Below are positions 24,790 through 34,384 of a stretch of DNA of 64,000 nt, one piece after another. Every line of letters begins with the position of its first letter. The stretch's first letter is position 1. The stretch covers positions 7,642 to 71,641 of the forward strand of contig JAWLDJ010000003.1 in NCBI GenBank assembly GCA_041686695.1, in the 5' to 3' direction. Under the pieces are notes generated by a model. The model saw only the letters and a program-made list of their open reading frames with translations. It did not search any database and was not told where the DNA came from. The translations under genes and the position numbers were made by a program. Origin of the DNA: T1Sed10-7 sp041686695. GTDB lineage: Bacteria > Actinomycetota > Nitriliruptoria > Nitriliruptorales > Nitriliruptoraceae.

Positions 24790-26562
24790 GTGACCCCCGT
24801 GGTCCTGCCCACCGTCGTGGCCCGATCCCGTGACGCGTGCCACGCCAGGTGGCGCTGCTCCCCGGTCGTGGTCCTGCTGCTGGTGGGCGCCGGCCTCCTG
24901 GCCGGCGGCTCGACCCCGGCGGCCGCACACGCGCTGCTGGTGGGGAGCCAGCCCAGCGACCGGGCCGTGCTGGCCGAGGCCCCCAGCGAGGTCGTGCTCA
25001 CCTTCACCGAACCCGTCACCCTGCCGAGCGGTGGGCTGCGTGTCCTCGATGGTGCTGCGCAGCGGGTCGACCTCGGCACGGTGGCGACGGCGGAGGCGAC
25101 CCAGGTGGCGGTGGCGCTGCCGCCGGAGCTGCCAGATGGTGGCTACGTCGTGACCTACCGCGTCGTCTCGGCCGACAGCCACCCGGTGGGAGGGGTGCGG
25201 ACCTTCACGGTCGGGGACAGCGTCGAGGTGGATGCGGCCACCCTCTCCGGGATCGCCGACGACCGGGCGGGCGCCGCCGCCCGACGGGTGGGTCAGGGAC
25301 TGCGTGGTCTCGGCTACCTCGCGCTGCTGCTGGCGACCGGCGGGGCGGTCGCCGCTCGGGCGGTCGTGCGGCGACGCGAGGATCGGGCGCTCGCCCGTCG
25401 CCTGGCGGTGTCGGCAGCCCTGGCCGGTGCCGCCGTGTCGCTGCTCGCCATCCCGGTGCAGGCGGTGGCGGTCACCGGCGATCTCGCAGCCCTGTGGTCG
25501 GGGTTGGCCTGGTGGGAGACGGCCATCTCGAGCTTCGGGGTGGCGACGATCATCCGGGCCGCGTTGCTGGCGCTGCTCGCCACCGCGCTGCTGGCCCGGT
25601 CCCCTGGCGTGGTCACGGTGCTGATCGCCGCAGGTGCGGCGGGCACGGTGGCACTCGACGGCCATCAGCGCAGCGTGTCACCGACCTGGCTGCTGATCGC
25701 TGGTGACCTCCTGCATGTCGGCGCCGCTGCGGTCTGGTTCGGTGGCCTGGTCGTGGTGACCGCTCTCGTCGTCCGCTCCTCGTCCCGGCGGGAGCCGGTG
25801 GCCGCGGCGGAGGTGATCGCCCGCTTCAGCACGGTGGCGCTCGGGGCGGTCGTGTTGCTGACCATCGGTGGCCTGGCGATGGCGTGGCCCCTGGTGGGCC
25901 AGCCGGACGCCCTGCTCGGCACCGCCTACGGCGTCACGTTGCTGGTCAAGCTCACCGTGGTCGCGGTGGTCGTCGGGGTCGCTGCCTACAACCGACGGCG
26001 TCTGGTACCCGCGATCGTCGCGGGCGTCACCCCGCGGAGCACCGTCCCACACCCGACGCGCGAACCGGCGGCGGTGGCGACCACCGCCGAGCAGGTCGAT
26101 CGAGCGGCCGCCGCGTGGGCGCAGCTGCAGCGCACGTTGCGTGTCGAGGTGGTGCTGCTCGTCGGCGTCCTGCTGGTCACCGGTGTCCTGGCGACCACGC
26201 AGCCCGCAGCGCAGGCGGCCGGGTTCGGCGGGCTGTTCGAGACCACCACCGCGCTCGGCGACGAGCTGGAGCTCGAGATGGTGGTGGACCCGAACACGGT
26301 CGGCCGCAACACCCTCCACCTCTACGTCCTCGACGCCACCGGGCGCCCGACCGACCGGATCGATGACCTCCGCCTGGAGTTGACCTACGCGCCGGCCGGT
26401 GTGGGCCCGATCCGGATCACCCCGTTCGTCGCCGGCGAAGGGCACTGGATCGCCACCACCGAGGACCTGTCGTTCGCCGGGCAGTGGGAGGTCCGGGTGG
26501 TCGCCGGGGTGGACCGGTTCACCGAGGTGACCACCACCGTGGCCGTGCCCGTGGCACCCTGA
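24790..26562 (+). CDS. CopC-CopD fusion, copper-handling membrane protein
   Basis: 590 aa. A signal peptide ends at PAAA, leaving His as the first mature residue (HALLVGSQPSD) of a CopC domain; DSHPVGGVRTF carries further copper ligands. From about residue 165 at least eight membrane helices form the CopD domain (PF05425), with histidines in DGHQRSVSP and DLLHVGAAAVWFGG. A C-terminal periplasmic beta domain follows. Such YcnJ-like fusions import or buffer copper. It is the first gene of a three-gene operon with YcnI. Confidence 0.9.
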   Translation: MTPVVLPTVVARSRDACHARWRCSPVVVLLLVGAGLLAGGSTPAAAHALLVGSQPSDRAVLAEAPSEVVLTFTEPVTLPSGGLRVLDGAAQRVDLGTVATAEATQVAVALPPELPDGGYVVTYRVVSADSHPVGGVRTFTVGDSVEVDAATLSGIADDRAGAAARRVGQGLRGLGYLALLLATGGAVAARAVVRRREDRALARRLAVSAALAGAAVSLLAIPVQAVAVTGDLAALWSGLAWWETAISSFGVATIIRAALLALLATALLARSPGVVTVLIAAGAAGTVALDGHQRSVSPTWLLIAGDLLHVGAAAVWFGGLVVVTALVVRSSSRREPVAAAEVIARFSTVALGAVVLLTIGGLAMAWPLVGQPDALLGTAYGVTLLVKLTVVAVVVGVAAYNRRRLVPAIVAGVTPRSTVPHPTREPAAVATTAEQVDRAAAAWAQLQRTLRVEVVLLVGVLLVTGVLATTQPAAQAAGFGGLFETTTALGDELELEMVVDPNTVGRNTLHLYVLDATGRPTDRIDDLRLELTYAPAGVGPIRITPFVAGEGHWIATTEDLSFAGQWEVRVVAGVDRFTEVTTTVAVPVAP

Positions 26563-26584
26563 CACGCCCCGCACGGAGCCCGCG

Positions 26585-27433
26585 ATGCCGTCCTCACCAC
26601 GCGCCGCCTGCCGACGGCCGCTGCCCGACGGGCCGCGTGCCGTCGCCCTGGCGAGCGTGGTGCTCGCCGTGACGGTGCTCGTCGCCACCCCGGCGACGGC
26701 GCACCCGTTCGTGGCAGGTGGCGGTGAGCTCCCCATCGACTCCGCAGCCAGCATCACCCTCGATCTGGCCCACGGCTGCGGTTCCGAGTCCGAAGGTCTC
26801 GGTCAGGACACGCTGGAGGTCGCCCTCGAGGTCCCGTCGTGGCTGCGGGTGCTCCGGGTCGGTGAGCATCCCGCCTACCGGCACGACCTCGAGCTGGCCG
26901 ACGGCCGGGTCTCGGTGGTGACCTGGACCGTCGTCGGCACCGCGGAACCGGCGCCCGCCTTCGAACTGGACGTGGTCGCCACCGGGACGGTCGGGCAGGC
27001 GGGCTACCTCGCCGTCTTCCAGGGCTGTGAGGAGCGCTCCCACCGATGGATCGGGACCCCCGAGGTGCCGGCCGACGATCCCGCGATCAACGTCCGCCTG
27101 ACCGCGCCCGACCCGGCCCGCCCGGCACCACCGCAGCCGCCCGCCGAGGAGCTGCCGGACGGACCGGCACCGCAGGAGCCGGCCGGCGACGGCGGCACCG
27201 ACGCCGACCCGGGGTCGGAGTCACAGGAGCTGCGCGACGAGGCCGCGATCGGGCAGGGCGGGAACACGAGCGTCACCGCGTCGTCCGGTGCTGACGTCGA
27301 GACCGGTGACGGCCGGTCATCGACCCTGAGGTGGCTCGTCGGTCTCGTGGTCGCCGCCCTCGGTGGCCTGGCGGCCGTGCTGATGTTGACCGCACGAGGC
27401 CGCGGGCACGCGGACCGCAGCACGTCGCCGTGA
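26585..27433 (+). CDS. YcnI (DUF1775) domain periplasmic copper-binding protein
   Basis: 282 aa. The signal peptide ends at PATA, so the mature protein starts HPFVAGG; an N-terminal histidine is the copper ligand in YcnI. The DUF1775 beta domain spans about residues 40-180 (TLEVALEVPSWLRVLRV, VVTWTVVG). A proline/glutamate-rich linker and a C-terminal membrane helix (WLVGLVVAALGGLAAVLML) anchor it outside the cell. It follows copCD by 22 bp and overlaps the next gene (GTGA), fitting delivery of copper to CopCD. Confidence 0.88.
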   Translation: MPSSPRAACRRPLPDGPRAVALASVVLAVTVLVATPATAHPFVAGGGELPIDSAASITLDLAHGCGSESEGLGQDTLEVALEVPSWLRVLRVGEHPAYRHDLELADGRVSVVTWTVVGTAEPAPAFELDVVATGTVGQAGYLAVFQGCEERSHRWIGTPEVPADDPAINVRLTAPDPARPAPPQPPAEELPDGPAPQEPAGDGGTDADPGSESQELRDEAAIGQGGNTSVTASSGADVETGDGRSSTLRWLVGLVVAALGGLAAVLMLTARGRGHADRSTSP

Positions 27434-28467
27434 GGCCGTGGTCTCGGGGTGTGCTGCTGGCCGTGGTCGGTCTCCTGCTGCTCCTGCCGGCCCAGACCGC
27501 GTCGGCGGACCCGGCGCGTCCCACCCACTACCGCTCGGAGGTGAGCGGGCTCGTCGATGCCGCCGGCGGGCCGGTGTCCGGGGTGCGGGCCGAGGTGGTC
27601 GGCGGTGACACCTACCTGGTCCTCGGTGTCACGGGCGCCGAGCAGGTGGAGGTCCCGGGCTACGAGGGCGAGCCCTACCTGCGCTTCGACGGCGATGGCC
27701 GCGTCGAGGTCAACGTCCGTTCCCCCGCTCGGTGGCTGAACGATGCCCGCTTCGGGGCGCTCGACGTCGAGGTCCCACCCACCGCCGACGCCGAGGCAGC
27801 ACCGCAGTGGGAGACCGTGGCGGCCAACGGCCGCTACGCCTGGCACGATCACCGCATCCACTTCATGTCGCCGACCCTGCCCGACGACGTCGATCCCACG
27901 GCAGGGTCGGCCCAGGAGGTGTTCGCCTGGGAGGTCCCGCTCGTCGTCGACGGGGCACCTGCCCGGGTCGAAGGCACCCTCGTGTGGTTGCCGGGACCCC
28001 CGGCAGCGGTGCCGATCGCGCTCGCGGCGCTGACCCTGGCCGCCGCGGTCGGTCTCGGACGGCGCCCGACACCGGACCGCGGCCTCGGTGTGGTGACCGT
28101 GGGACTGGGTGCGCTGGTCGCCGGCATCGTCGCCACCGTGTCCGCGCCACCGGGCGGGGAGGCGGAACCGTCGCTGATCGTGCTGCCGGCGATCGCGGTG
28201 GGAGTGGCGCTGCTCGCTCGGCTGCGACCGTCCTCGCCCCGGGGATGGCTGACCGACGCCGCAGCGATCCCGCTACTGGGCTGGGGCCTGTGGTCGGTGG
28301 CGGTGTGGTGGCGACCGATCGCGCCGACCCCGCTGCCGGTCGGCATCGTGCGGGGGCTGATCGCCGTGGCGCTCGCGGTCGGCCTGGCCGGCATCGTCGC
28401 ACTCGTCCGCCGGGGGTGGCAGGCCACCTCGCTGGAGCGCGGCGACCGCGGCCCGACGGCTCCGTAG
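27430..28467 (+). CDS. copper-operon membrane protein with WHDHRIH motif
   Basis: 345 aa, third gene of the copper cluster. A signal peptide (LLAVVGLLLLLPAQTASA) precedes an extracytoplasmic beta-type domain with RYAWHDHRIHFMSP, whose four closely spaced histidine/aspartate residues look like a metal site. Five hydrophobic helices fill the C-terminal half. GTG 27430 overlaps the ycnI stop by 4 bp. I do not know a characterised homologue; copper binding is inferred from motif and operon. Confidence 0.7.
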   Translation: MRPWSRGVLLAVVGLLLLLPAQTASADPARPTHYRSEVSGLVDAAGGPVSGVRAEVVGGDTYLVLGVTGAEQVEVPGYEGEPYLRFDGDGRVEVNVRSPARWLNDARFGALDVEVPPTADAEAAPQWETVAANGRYAWHDHRIHFMSPTLPDDVDPTAGSAQEVFAWEVPLVVDGAPARVEGTLVWLPGPPAAVPIALAALTLAAAVGLGRRPTPDRGLGVVTVGLGALVAGIVATVSAPPGGEAEPSLIVLPAIAVGVALLARLRPSSPRGWLTDAAAIPLLGWGLWSVAVWWRPIAPTPLPVGIVRGLIAVALAVGLAGIVALVRRGWQATSLERGDRGPTAP

Positions 28468-28498
28468 CTACCGCGGCCCCTGAGCGCGTCGGCTCGGA

Positions 28499-30286
28499 TC
28501 AGGCCTCGCCGTCCGGTTCCTCGGGTTCCTCGGGTTCCTCCGGCTCCTCCGGTTCCTCGGGATCCTCGGGTTCCGGCTCCGGCTCCGGTTCCGGCTCCGG
28601 TTCCGGCTCCGGTTCGACGGTCGGCGGGGGTTCCGGCTCTGGTTCGGGTTCCGGCTCGGGGCCGCGCGAGATGATGATCTCCACGGTGGTCCCGGGGTCC
28701 ACGCGTTCACCGGGGGCCGGTGACTGGCTGATCACGAACCCCTCACCGACGGCGTTGGAGAACTCCCGCTCGGCGATCGCGGGCTCGAGTTCCGCGGTCC
28801 GGATCGTGTCGAGCGCGTTGCTCTCGGAGAAGTTCACCACCCGGGGCACCCGCACCTGCTCGATGGGGATGCTGACCGTGATGTCCACCGCGCTGCCGGG
28901 CGCCACCTCGTCGCCGGGGGCAGGATCCTGGTCCAGCACGGTGCGGGGGTCGCTGCCCGGATCCTCCTCCTCGGTGGTGGTGCCGAGGACGAGGTCGTTC
29001 TCCCGCAGCACCGCCAACGCCTCGTTCTCGCTCAGGCCCACCAGTCGTGGCACCCCGACGATGTCCTCGCCGGTGGAGATCACCAGGTCGACCTCGCTGC
29101 CCTCCTCAGCCTCCGAGTCGGGGGCGGGATCCTGGCGGATCACCCGCCCCGCGTCGACGTCGTCACTCGACTCCTCGCTGATCGTGCCGACCCTGAGCTC
29201 GGCACGCACGAGCAGCTCCTCGGCGACGGCCCGGGTCTCGTCTTCGACGTCGGGCACGGTGACCAGCTGGGGCTCGTCGGTGGCGAGCAGGCTCAGCAGG
29301 GCGAACGCGCCGCCGGCCAGCGCCAGGAGCCCGAGGATCACCAGCAGCGCGGCGACCAGTCCCCGGCGGCGACGTTCCTGTTCGTGGGTCCGTACCCCTC
29401 GGGTGCTCGGATCCGCGGTCAGCAGCGCCGTCTGGTCCGCCGGCATGACCGCCGGAGCGGCCACGGGCTGGCCGACCCGGGCGTTGACGAGGTCGGTGCG
29501 CATCTCCCCGGCGCTCTGGTAGCGGTTCATCGGGTTCTTCGACAGCGCCCGCATCGTGATCGCCTCTGCCGCCTGGCTGATCGCGGGATCCAGCTCACGG
29601 GGTGAGCGGGGCTGCTCCTGGACGTGCTGGTAGGCCACGGTGACCGGCGAGTCGCCGGCGAACGGTTGCTGACCCGTCAGCGACTCGTAGAGCACGACAC
29701 CCAGGGAGTACAGATCGCTGCGGGGATCCACCTCCAGCCCCTGGGCCTGCTCGGGGGAGAGGTAGGCGGCGGTCCCGAGCACGGCGGCCGTGCGGGTCAC
29801 GGTCTCGTTGTCGATCGCGCGGGCGATGCCGAAGTCGGTCACCTTCACCGAGCCGTCGTCGGCCATCAGGATGTTGCCCGGCTTGATGTCGCGATGGATC
29901 AGGCCGCGCTCGTGGGCGTAGTTGAGCGCCGAACACACGTCGGCGACGACCTCGAGTGCCCGGTCCTCGGTCAGGCCGCCGGCCGCGATGGCCTGTTGGA
30001 GCGATCGGCCCTCGACGAGCTCCATGACGATGTAGGGCTGCCCCTGATCCGCGCCGGTGTCGTAGACCGCGACGAGGTTCGGGTGGTTCAGACGGGCCAC
30101 GTGGCGGGCTTCGTCCTGGAACCGACGGGTGAAGGTCTCATCCTCCCGGAACCGCTCCAGCAGGAGTTTGACGGCCACCTCGCGACCGAGCGTCTGGTCG
30201 TAGGCCATGTGGACCTCCGCCATCCCACCCCGCCCGATGACCTGGCGGAGCTCGTAGCGACCAGCCAGGACACGCCTTCCGCTCAC
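28499..30286 (-). CDS. pknB: PASTA-domain Ser/Thr protein kinase
   Basis: 595 aa receptor kinase. The kinase domain (about 10-270) has the P-loop IGRGGMAEV, Lys40, catalytic Asp133 in HRDIKPGN, DFG at 151, and activation-loop threonines 164 and 166 equivalent to those autophosphorylated in M. tuberculosis PknB. One membrane helix (about 310-335) leads to three extracellular PASTA repeats that bind muropeptides. The last 60 residues are an unusual Pro-Glu tail (PEPEPEPE). GTG 30286 is preferred because GGAGG sits 6 bp upstream. It is the last gene of the operon and phosphorylates FHA proteins and others. Confidence 0.94.
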   Translation of the reverse strand: MSGRRVLAGRYELRQVIGRGGMAEVHMAYDQTLGREVAVKLLLERFREDETFTRRFQDEARHVARLNHPNLVAVYDTGADQGQPYIVMELVEGRSLQQAIAAGGLTEDRALEVVADVCSALNYAHERGLIHRDIKPGNILMADDGSVKVTDFGIARAIDNETVTRTAAVLGTAAYLSPEQAQGLEVDPRSDLYSLGVVLYESLTGQQPFAGDSPVTVAYQHVQEQPRSPRELDPAISQAAEAITMRALSKNPMNRYQSAGEMRTDLVNARVGQPVAAPAVMPADQTALLTADPSTRGVRTHEQERRRRGLVAALLVILGLLALAGGAFALLSLLATDEPQLVTVPDVEDETRAVAEELLVRAELRVGTISEESSDDVDAGRVIRQDPAPDSEAEEGSEVDLVISTGEDIVGVPRLVGLSENEALAVLRENDLVLGTTTEEEDPGSDPRTVLDQDPAPGDEVAPGSAVDITVSIPIEQVRVPRVVNFSESNALDTIRTAELEPAIAEREFSNAVGEGFVISQSPAPGERVDPGTTVEIIISRGPEPEPEPEPEPPPTVEPEPEPEPEPEPEPEPEDPEEPEEPEEPEEPEEPDGEA

Positions 30287-30339
30287 GGACGTCCTCCAAG
30301 GGGTGTGAGGTGCCAAACGAGGCTAGCAACGCCACCGGA

Positions 30340-31791
30340 TCACTCTCCGGCGGCCGCAACCATGACCTGACGGGCGATCGGAGCGGCGATCGCGCCGCCG
30401 CTGCCGTCCGCGTCGGGAACCGCGACGGCGACGGCCACACCGTCACCGGCGAAGCCGATGAACCACGCGACCGACGGCGCTCCGGGTGCCGTCTGTGCGG
30501 TGCCGGTCTTGCCGCCCACCTCGATCCCGGAGATGGCGGCGCGGCTACCCGTGGCCCCCGGCCCGGAGACGGCATCGATCATCAGGCTGCGCAGCTGCTG
30601 CGCGGTCCGCGGGGAGATGGGGCGTCCATCCCCCGGTGGACCCGCCCACCGGCCGATGTCCGGTCCGCGCAGGATCTCGCCATCCGGTGCGCGCACGGTC
30701 TGGACCAGGTGGGGGCGCAGCAGCTGCCCCCCGTTGCTCACGGTGGCGGCGACCATCGCCATCTGCAGCACCGTGGCTCGGACGTCGCGCTGGCCGATGG
30801 CGCTCTGCGCGGTCGACGGGACGTCCTGCTCCGCTGGGATGCTGCTCGCGGCCACGGGCAGCTCCAACGGCGGGCTCCGGTTGAACCCGAAAGCCTCGGC
30901 CTGGGCCGCCAGCGCCTCGTCACCGAGCTCCACGCCCAACCGTGCGAACACCGTGTTGCAGGAACGAGCGAACGCGGTCTGCAGCGTCGCCTCGTCCCCT
31001 TCGCCGCAGCGCGTGTCCCCCGCGTTGGAGATGTCCTGGGTGGTCTGGGGGACGTCGAAGGTGCGCTCGTTGGGGAACGTGCGGCTGGGTTCGCTGCCGG
31101 CTTCCAGGGCCGCGGCGGTGACGAGCACCTTGAAGGCGGAACCCGGCGGGTAGAGCTCTCCTCTCGCCCGGTCCACCAACGGACGGTCCGCAGCGTCCCG
31201 CAGCGGGGCCCAGGCCTCGTTGATGACCGCGGTGTCGTGGCTGGACAGCGGGTTGGGATCGAAGGTCGGGTTGGCGTAGCTGGCCAGCACGGCCCCGGTC
31301 GTCGGGTCCAGGACCACCACCGCGCCCTGACGTCCGCTGAGCGCGTCACGGGCGGCCTGCTGGACGCGCGGCTCGATGGTGAGCTCGACCGCGTTGCCGG
31401 GCCGTTGGGTGCCCCCGAGCAGCTCGCCGAGGTTCTGCGCCACCACCTCGGTGGTGCGGCCGGTCAGTTCCTCGTTGAGCGCCCGCTCGAGACCCGAGCG
31501 CTGCAGCACGATCGAGTAGTAGCCGGTGAGGTGGGCGTAGAGCTCCGGTTCGGGGTAGGTGCGCAGGTAGCGGTACTGACCCTCCTCGGTCCGCACGCTG
31601 CGTGCGATGGCCTGCTCGCCGACGACGATCGGACCCCGCTCGATGGCGTACTCCCGGATGATCACCCGTCGGTTGGCCGGGTGGTTGGCCAGCTCGTCGG
31701 CCTGCAGCAGGGTGATCACGTTGAGGTTCACGAACAGGGCGCCGAACAGCACCAGCACCACCGCGGCGACCCGTCCGAGCTGTCGGTTCAT
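30340..31791 (-). CDS. pbpA: penicillin-binding protein A (class B transpeptidase)
   Basis: 483 aa peptidoglycan transpeptidase with one N-terminal membrane helix. Catalytic motifs are SAFK (Ser218-Lys221), SCN (277-279) and KTG (428-430). It works with the RodA-type glycosyltransferase encoded next door (4-bp overlap) in polar or septal wall growth and is controlled by PknB/PstP in mycobacteria. Length and motif spacing are normal for PbpA. Confidence 0.94.
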   Translation of the reverse strand: MNRQLGRVAAVVLVLFGALFVNLNVITLLQADELANHPANRRVIIREYAIERGPIVVGEQAIARSVRTEEGQYRYLRTYPEPELYAHLTGYYSIVLQRSGLERALNEELTGRTTEVVAQNLGELLGGTQRPGNAVELTIEPRVQQAARDALSGRQGAVVVLDPTTGAVLASYANPTFDPNPLSSHDTAVINEAWAPLRDAADRPLVDRARGELYPPGSAFKVLVTAAALEAGSEPSRTFPNERTFDVPQTTQDISNAGDTRCGEGDEATLQTAFARSCNTVFARLGVELGDEALAAQAEAFGFNRSPPLELPVAASSIPAEQDVPSTAQSAIGQRDVRATVLQMAMVAATVSNGGQLLRPHLVQTVRAPDGEILRGPDIGRWAGPPGDGRPISPRTAQQLRSLMIDAVSGPGATGSRAAISGIEVGGKTGTAQTAPGAPSVAWFIGFAGDGVAVAVAVPDADGSGGAIAAPIARQVMVAAAGE

Positions 31792-33143
31792 CCGCGCGCC
31801 CGCTTGCGCCGCTGGGCGGAGGTGGGACGACCGAGCGCGGCCGCGCGCGACTCGTCGCTGATGCGCAGCAGCAGGGCCACCAGCAGGTAGTTCGACAGCA
31901 GCGACGATCCGCCGTAGGACACGAAGGGCAGCGTGATCCCCGTGAGCGGGACCAAGCGGGTGAGCCCGCCGACGATCACGAACGTCTGGAAGGCGATCAG
32001 CACGGTCAGTCCGGTGGCCAGCAGCGTGGCGAACTCGTCCCGTGCCGTCTGGGCGATCTTCAGACCGCGCATCGCCATCGCGAGGTAGAGCAGCAGCACC
32101 GCGGTGGCGCCCAACAGCCCGAGCTCCTCACCGATCACGACGAAGATCGCGTCGGTGGCGGAGAACGGCACGTCCTGGGGGCGACCGAAGCCGAGCCCGG
32201 TGCCGGTCAACCCCCCGGTGCCCAGGGCGAACAGGCTCTGTGCCAGCTGGTAGGCGCTACCGCTGACGTCCGTCCACGGGTCGAGCCAGATGCTGACCCG
32301 CACCTCGACGTGCGAGAACAGCTGGTAGGCGACCACGGCCCCGAGGCCGAAGGCCAGTAGGCCGAGTGCGGGGTAGGCGGGACGGCCCGTGGCCACGTAC
32401 AGCATGGTCAGGAAGGCACCGAAGAACAGCAGAGCGCTGCCGAGGTCCCGGAGCCCGACCATGATCACGAGCGCGGTCCCCGTGGCCGCCAGCAGCGGTG
32501 CGAGGTGGCGGGGTGCGGGCAGCAGCACGGGGCCCACGCGCTGGGTCGCCACCGACAGCAGGGCACGGTTGCGTTCCAGGTAGGCGGCCAGGAACACCAC
32601 CATCGTCAGCTTCGCGAGCTCCCCCGGTTGGAACCGCATGCCGAACAGGTCGACCCACAGTCGGGCGCCGTTGATGACCCCTGCGCTCAGACCCGGGACC
32701 AGCGGGAACAACAGCAGCAGGATGGTGAGCAGGCCGAAGGTGTACTGCAGGCGACCGAGGACCCACACCTCGCGGATGAACAGCAGCAGGGCGCAGAAGG
32801 CGCCGACCGACACCGCGGTCCACACCGCCTGTGCGGCCGCGAGCTCGCTCCCGGTGGCGATGTCCACCCGCTGCACGAAGACCAGGCCGAGACCGTTGAG
32901 CAGGAAGGCGATCGGCAGCAGGACCGGGTCGGCGTCCGGTGCCGTCGCCCGGACGGTCAGGTGCGCCACGATCGCGATGGCCGCCAGCGCCAGCCCGGTC
33001 ACCATCGCCGCCGGTGGGAGCTCGCTGGATCGCGACCACCCGAGCAGGATCCCCGCTGCCGAGGTGACCAGCACCGCCGCGACCAGCAGTCGTGCCTCGG
33101 TAGCGCGTGGACCGTCTCCCGTGACCACCGAGCTCGCGGTCAC
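31788..33143 (-). CDS. rodA: SEDS-family peptidoglycan glycosyltransferase RodA/FtsW
   Basis: 451 aa with about twelve membrane helices. Family blocks include NGARLWVDLFGMRFQPGELAK and a C-terminal GITLPFVSYGGSSLLSNY. It polymerises lipid II with PbpA as its cognate transpeptidase. Overlaps pbpA and pstP by 4 bp each. RodA rather than FtsW is chosen from operon position. Confidence 0.94.
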   Translation of the reverse strand: MTASSVVTGDGPRATEARLLVAAVLVTSAAGILLGWSRSSELPPAAMVTGLALAAIAIVAHLTVRATAPDADPVLLPIAFLLNGLGLVFVQRVDIATGSELAAAQAVWTAVSVGAFCALLLFIREVWVLGRLQYTFGLLTILLLLFPLVPGLSAGVINGARLWVDLFGMRFQPGELAKLTMVVFLAAYLERNRALLSVATQRVGPVLLPAPRHLAPLLAATGTALVIMVGLRDLGSALLFFGAFLTMLYVATGRPAYPALGLLAFGLGAVVAYQLFSHVEVRVSIWLDPWTDVSGSAYQLAQSLFALGTGGLTGTGLGFGRPQDVPFSATDAIFVVIGEELGLLGATAVLLLYLAMAMRGLKIAQTARDEFATLLATGLTVLIAFQTFVIVGGLTRLVPLTGITLPFVSYGGSSLLSNYLLVALLLRISDESRAAALGRPTSAQRRKRARG

Positions 33144-34384
33144 GCGTCGCCGTCCTCGTCGTCCGCGACCCCCTCGTCCGGCGCTCCTTCCTCCTCGGTG
33201 TCCCGCAAGGGGATGTTGCGCACCAGCGTGCGGGCATCACCGAGGTCGGCTGCCGCGAAGCCGTCCTCCAGCTGTGGGCGGTACCAGGGCTGCACGTCGT
33301 CGAGGTCGACCTCGGAGCGCTCGGCCACGCGGTACAGCTCGAACGGCCCGAGCTCGCGGTTGATGCCCTCGTAGATCACGACCTGATCCCCGTCGAGCCC
33401 GACGAAGAAGCTCCGGGACAGCAGGAACTGGGAGCCACCGAACACGAGCCCGGCGACCACCGCGACCGCCAGCACGATCGCCGAGGCCTTGCCGAGGATC
33501 GCTCCCACCGAACGGCGGTCCCCGTCCTTGTCCGCCTCCAGCACCGTCGCGCCCTTGCTGAGCGAGGCGTAGCGCCCCATCTCGCCGGCCCAGTCCCGTT
33601 CGCCGGAGTCCACCCGACTGGAGATCGAGATGGTGCGGTTGCTGGGGACCTCCTCGGCGTCCGGGTCCTCGTAGCGCAGGAGCAGCACGGTGATGTTGTC
33701 CGGGCCACCGGCATCGTTGGCGAGTTCGATCAGCGCGTCGACGGCGTCGTCGGTCTCCTCCACCTCCAGCAGGGTCCCCGCGATGTCGTTGTCCTCGACC
33801 ACACCGCTGAGCCCGTCGGAACAGAGCAGTACCTGGTCGCCCGGTTGGAGCTCGAGCGACATGGAGTCGACCTCGACGTCCTCGGACACGCCGATGGCGC
33901 GCGTGATCACCGAGCGCTGCGGATGGCGAGCCGCCTCCTCGCGGGTGATCTGCCCCTCGTCGACCAGGTGCTGCACGAGCGTGTGGTCATCGGTGAGCTG
34001 GCTGAAGTAGCCGTCCCGCAGCAGGTAGGCACGGGAGTCACCGACGTGGGCGACGTGCAGGCGGCGACCCTCGACGAGTGCGGCGGTCAGCGTGGTGCCC
34101 ATGCCGCGGTAGTCGGGGTTCTCGATCGCCAGCTGCGACACCCGCTCGTTCGCGGCCACGACGGCGTCGCGCAGGGCGGTCACGGCTGCGGCGTTGTCCT
34201 GGAAGATCCGCCCGTCGAGTTCCTCGATGGGCTCCAGTGCCGTCGCCGACGCCACCTCGCCCGCGAGGTGACCGCCCATGCCGTCCGCGACCGCGTACAC
34301 GCTGTCGCGGACCAGGAGCGCATCCTCGTTGCTGTCGCGGACATTGCCGACGTCGCTGCGTCCGGTCGCCACCACCCGCCTCAT
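33140..34384 (-). CDS. pstP: PP2C-type Ser/Thr protein phosphatase
   Basis: 414 aa. The PPM catalytic domain (1-240) has VRDSNEDALL, ADGMGGHLAGE, HVGDSRAYLL, LCSDGLSG and AGGPDNITVLL, which hold the metal-binding aspartates. A membrane helix (IVLAVAVVAGLVFGGSQFLL) follows a linker, and the C-terminal 110 residues are extracellular. It reverses PknB phosphorylation of wall-growth proteins. The extracellular part is larger than a mere tail and may sense something. Confidence 0.94.
   Translation of the reverse strand: MRRVVATGRSDVGNVRDSNEDALLVRDSVYAVADGMGGHLAGEVASATALEPIEELDGRIFQDNAAAVTALRDAVVAANERVSQLAIENPDYRGMGTTLTAALVEGRRLHVAHVGDSRAYLLRDGYFSQLTDDHTLVQHLVDEGQITREEAARHPQRSVITRAIGVSEDVEVDSMSLELQPGDQVLLCSDGLSGVVEDNDIAGTLLEVEETDDAVDALIELANDAGGPDNITVLLLRYEDPDAEEVPSNRTISISSRVDSGERDWAGEMGRYASLSKGATVLEADKDGDRRSVGAILGKASAIVLAVAVVAGLVFGGSQFLLSRSFFVGLDGDQVVIYEGINRELGPFELYRVAERSEVDLDDVQPWYRPQLEDGFAAADLGDARTLVRNIPLRDTEEEGAPDEGVADDEDGDA

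Noticed and set aside
27732..29522. 596-codon + strand frame rich in Ser and Gly repeats
   Set aside because: It is the antisense of the PknB PASTA/Pro-Glu region and the shifted frame of the copper-operon gene.
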